A DNA stretch of 64,000 nt. Source: Diatrype stigma. Lineage: Eukaryota; Ascomycota; Sordariomycetes; Xylariales; Diatrypaceae. The notes beneath the pieces are model-generated. The model made no database searches. It saw nothing but the letters and a program-made list of their open reading frames with translations, and had not been told where the DNA came from. The stretch spans positions 1 through 64,000 of the forward strand of contig JAKJXP020000090.1 of the NCBI GenBank assembly GCA_022225965.2, given 5' to 3'. Both the position numbers and the translations under genes were made by a program. Shown here in pieces: positions 60,062-64,000 of the stretch. Numbering within the stretch: position 1 is the first letter of the stretch; every line of letters starts with the position of its first letter.

Positions 60062-61894
60062 ATGCTGCTCACCGCCAACTACAGCAGCAGCAGCAGCAGC
60101 ACGCTATGGCCGCGGCGGTTCAGCACCAGCGCCAGCATCCTCCACCTCCTCCTCCTCGCCACCGCACCCTCGCCCGCCGCAGCGTTCTGGCGCCTGCCGT
60201 GCGCGGCGCCGGTGGTCGTGGAGCGGGCGGACCCGATCGAGCAGCCGGGGCTCGTCAGCCGGCACGCGCACACGGTGATGGGGTCGGCGGCGTTCGACTT
60301 CCGCATGGACAGCAACAGCACCGCGCTCGCCGCGCAGCAGCAGCAGTCCTGCTCGACCTGCAAGGCGGTCGAGGACGGGTCCAACTACTGGGTGCCCACG
60401 CTGTACTACCACGACGCGGCCAACGGCAGCTTCGCACCCGTGGCGCAGGCCGGCGGCGCCCTGATCTACTACCTGCAGCGGACGGACCCGCGGGACCCGG
60501 AGTACGATGCGGAGAAGGGGGGGAAGGGGCTGCTGGCGTTCCCGGAGGGGTTTCGCATGGTTGCTGGGACGCCGACGAGGAGGAACAAGACGATGGGTGG
60601 GGATGAGAGGGATGGTGGTGGTAATATAATTCAAGAGCCGAATCCCGTCTCGTTCGCGTGTCTGGGGGTCGACGGGCCGGCGACGCCCGAGCTGCCGGCG
60701 CACAACTGCCCGGGCGGCATGCGCGCGCAGCTGACGTTCCCGTCGTGCTGGGACGGCGTCCGCCTCGACGCGCCGGACCACAAGAGCCACATGGCGTACC
60801 CGAGCGGGCTCGACACGGGATTCTGCCCGCCGAGCCACCCGAAGCGCTTCATCACCATCTTCATGGAGGTGCTGTGGAACGTCGACGAGTTCAAGGACCA
60901 GTGGGGCGGCGGCGGTGAGGGCGGTGGCGATGGCGGCAAGCAGAGACAGCCGTTTGTCTTTTCTCATGGGTAAGTTCGATGGCGGTATCTAGGTAGTTGG
61001 TTGGATGTTTGTTTTTTTCTTCGCCCCTGTCATGCTACATCATGCCGTGCCCTGCGGTCCCCCTCCCCCCTACCCCAGAACTGACTTACCTTGCCCCCTA
61101 TCATCCCACTTTTCCCCAGACGCTACTTCAAGCAATCGGAGGGGGCATAAAGGGTTCCGATAAGTAATTGCTAGACTACCTAATAGCTAACACAGAAAAC
61201 AAGCGACCCCGACGGCTACGGCTACCACGGCGACTTCCTCAACGGCTGGGACGTGCCCACGCTGCAGCGGGCGATCGACACCTGCACGGACGACAGCGGT
61301 GTGATCGAGCGGTGCGGGGCCCTGACCCTGCGCAGCGACGACGACATGAAGGCGTGCCGCGTGCTGCCGCGCGTCGCCGAGCCCTACTCTGGTCTGCTAG
61401 CCGTCCTCCCCGGTTGCAACCCGATCCAGTCCGGGCCCGAGGAAGCCGTCCCGCGCCCGGCTTCCGACTGCCCCGGCGTCGCCACCGAGATCTCCGCCGA
61501 CCCGGTCCTGCCCTTCACGGACCTGACGCAGACGCAGACGAACGGCGGCTGGCGGTTCGCGGCGTGCGCGCGCGATCCCGCGGGCCAGGAGCGCACGCTG
61601 CGAGGGGACAGCGAGGCCCGCGACGATATGACGGCCGATGGGTGCGTGGCGTTCTGCGGGGCTCGGGGGTTCCGGCTCGCGGGGGTCGAGAACGGGCGGG
61701 AGTGTTTTTGTGGTGGTGATGGGGAGATTACGGAAGATCGGCGGCAGAAGCCTGGGCTCTTCGGTAACTGCGATATGTTCCGGTGCGCGGGCAACGCGAC
61801 GCAGTTCTGTGGCGGGTATGGGGAGGTCGGCGTCTATGAGAAGTGTGATGAGGGGGGCGGCGAGTGTAGGAATATGGATCTACCTGGCTTATGA
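60062..61894 (+). CDS. Secreted DUF1996 protein with C-terminal WSC domain
   Basis: Two exons, 60062-60969 and 61204-61894, give 532 residues. The join restores SHGDPDGYGYHGDFLNGWD, the hallmark end of DUF1996; the acceptor is AAG, which is less usual. Residues about 25-42 form a hydrophobic secretion signal (ILHLLLLATAPSPAAAF). DUF1996 covers about 70-370 (VSRHAHTVMGS, YWVPTLYY, CPGGMRAQLTFPSCWDG, CPPSHPKRF). Residues about 430-525 form a WSC domain with eight spaced cysteines (ACARD, CVAFCGARGFRLAGVENGRECFC, CDMFRCAGNATQFCGG). WSC domains bind fungal or plant glycans. DUF1996 function is unknown, but such proteins are secreted and often induced on plant matter. No GPI signal is evident. Confidence 0.92.
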
Positions 61895-61926
61895 AGTAGG
61901 TAGGTATATTCCTAGTTATATAGCGG

Positions 61927-61971
<45 letters not shown>

Positions 61972-64000
61972 AGTTGAAAAGTCGTGTATAAGTTACGAGG
62001 GAAATATGAAATGTCGTTGTTCAACCATCGATCCAGGCAACCCTCAATCCTGCTCTCCTTACTGACTAGCTACATAGGTCTTCCTCAAACTGAATCGACC
62101 ATCCCGAATTGTGAGTCTGTATCTAACTCGTTATTCTGCTATGACCTGTATGTATTGGAGTTCGACCCCTCGATGCCTTCCTTGGTGAGTTCATAAACTT
62201 TCAACTAGCCCTCTCGGGTCGATACCCCTTTTTATACAATGGAGAAGAAACGCTCTAGAGCAAGCTTGGTATGGGCAATGGCCCTTGGCATTCTACAAAA
62301 CACGCGGAAGGGCAGATCAATAAGAAGCCCTTGAGATTGATGGGCTTCTAGTCTTCACCTCTCCTTTCTGGATATTGTTGGCAATCTTCAGGTCGGTCTC
62401 CTAATCCAACCCCCCCTGTAGTGTCATCGCCGAACTCCATGTATACGCGCATACTCAACTAGCCTCCGTGAGATGTTATGATATAAGAGCTTCAACTCTT
62501 ACAGAGGGGTTCCATAGCGTTAGCCACCCGTGTTGCCATCGGAGGTTAGTGAATTCTGGGTATGGCTCGTGAGACTCTACATGCTACACAGTAGATCTGG
62601 ATGCATCACGGCTTCTCGACTCCACGACGGATTGCTGTACAAGTTAGGTTGTCAAGCCTTGAGTCTGAAAGAACATTTCACTACTAAGTTACCTTCTACT
62701 CCGCCTACCCTCGTTCGACGAAACTGGGGCTTACAGTATATACCTGTCATCCTTCTATAGCTAAGGATCTGCCACCGATATAGAGCTAGGGTTGCAGCAT
62801 ATAGCAAAAGTAATCAATGCGGCTGACAAGCGAGGGCAGCTTGTGATTCGACGAGGGATAATCCAAATCTGGAGGCTCCGGGAACAGGCAGATTGAACGG
62901 ACCGTCTAGCCGAGATATTATCAGGGTTGAGCAATACCTACCTGTGACCTGTCAAGCCGTAGCTAGACACAGCAGCATTTGAAGTTTTCAGGAAACCATC
63001 ATAGGTAAGGTAGGTAAATGGGACATTGACTATTGCCTCCTAGAATGGCGGCGCATCATAGCGTAACACAACCCTGTCGTCACTTTGAGATCATGCACCG
63101 ATACATCGCTTTGCAGAAAGGAGCGACCTATTCAGCGGGCCTCCACGCCTGGACCGGTCCCTTCCACTGTTGCTGTAAAGCGGAAGGGTGGCACACGTGG
63201 TGGGATTGATCAGATGTGGCTTTCCCTAGGTACACGGCAGTCAAATAGAGCGCGAGAAAGCGAACCTCGAGGATAGTGTACTTCGTAGGGACGTATCAAA
63301 CCCAGCATATACTAGATTAGGGTATCAGGAGGGTAGCGTTCATTCAATATGAAAGGGTCACTTGCTGCTTTGCCCCTGGCCTAGAACAATGGAACGAAGG
63401 ACACCGGGGATGGCTGAGAGGGCGAAATTCAAGATATTGAAGGCCGACCCTGTCCACGAATACAGAGCCAATCACTCCAACAAGGTACTTGTTATACGGT
63501 ATGCTCTATAAGCTAAATACATAAATAGATAGGCATGGGGTAGTGCTGATGTTGATTGGGAAACAGAAGCCACAAAACACCAACCATGCCAGGCTTGGTA
63601 CGATAGCAAAACACAGAGGCAAGAAAGATGTCAACGTCAAATGGGATCAGCCAGAACTCGGATCAGATGTTTTCAAATTGTCTCTTCAAAAGGTGGTGAG
63701 ATGCCGCCGAGACATTTCAGCATGCACCCGCCGAAGCGGAAACATATGCTGGGTTGGGGGACTCGTCATCTCCGGTTTAGTTGATACAGAAGGAAGGGGA
63801 AAAGAGGAAAAGGATTTCGAGCACGACGATCGGAAATAAGAAGCACCAGCTGGTGTGGATCACGTGATGTGATTGATTACCTTACCTAAAAGCCTAACTA
63901 CTAATAGTTACATTAGGTAGTTATGTAGTTGCCCCCAGTTATTGATTGCTGAGCCTCCTTTCAGCCACTTTCCATGACCCCGCGTTCCGGCACTGGACAG
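61895..64000. other. Intergenic to window end
   Basis: About 2.1 kb with no supported gene. A compound TA/TG microsatellite lies at 61925-61971, in the likely 3' untranslated region of the DUF1996-WSC gene. The rest is AT-rich to neutral sequence with only short, motif-free open frames. Confidence 0.5.
61925..61971. repeat. Compound (TA)n(TG)n microsatellite
   Basis: About ten TA dinucleotides followed by about twelve TG dinucleotides just downstream of the DUF1996-WSC stop codon. Confidence 0.9.

Noticed and set aside
60104..60967. 287-codon minus-strand frame opposite the DUF1996 domain
   Set aside because: Arg/Val/His-rich composition typical of antisense reading of GC-rich codons. The plus-strand gene has clear domains and a signal peptide.

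Overview
The window looks like nuclear DNA of a filamentous ascomycete, probably a Sordariomycete-type Pezizomycotina. The basis is many short introns (mostly about 50-180 bp) with GT..AG ends and CTAAC/CTGAC-like branch sites, a fungal Zn2Cys6 regulator, an S53 secreted peptidase, a DUF1996-WSC secreted protein and a 2EXR-type protein. Intergenic spacers are long and full of microsatellites. No virus, transposon, CRISPR array, rRNA or tRNA gene could be supported.

Left half (0-36 kb) is mostly conserved housekeeping genes. In order they are: an isochorismatase-like protein (-), a TAF8 subunit of TFIID (+), a RACK1/CPC-2 WD-repeat protein (+), GCN1 (-), a DHX57/YLR419W-like DEAH helicase (+) and a SART3/Prp24-type U4/U6 splicing factor (-). 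The last intron of the RACK1 gene carries a C/D-box snoRNA recognisable as U24/snR24. Its yeast counterpart sits in the intron of the RACK1 gene ASC1, so the host relationship looks ancient. RACK1/CPC-2 and GCN1 both act at the ribosome in amino-acid (cross-pathway) control and are convergent neighbours here.

Right half (40-62 kb) is more accessory: a 2EXR-type hypothetical protein (-), a fungal AAA ATPase (+), an aorsin-like S53 peptidase (+), an alpha-glucoside/sugar-type MFS transporter (-), a Zn2Cys6 regulator of ARCA-like type split over ten exons (+), a myo-inositol oxygenase (+) and a secreted DUF1996-WSC protein (+). The divergent transporter-regulator pair beside inositol oxygenase resembles a small catabolic gene neighbourhood. 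That functional link is inference from position only.

Gene models with introns were built by hand from splice signals and family-typical protein joins. For each multi-exon model the exon lengths sum to a multiple of three. The rest of the window (about half) is intergenic with simple repeats. It includes repeated copies of the 10-bp palindrome TACCTAGGTA and a GC-rich, coding-like but broken island at 7.4-8.4 kb.
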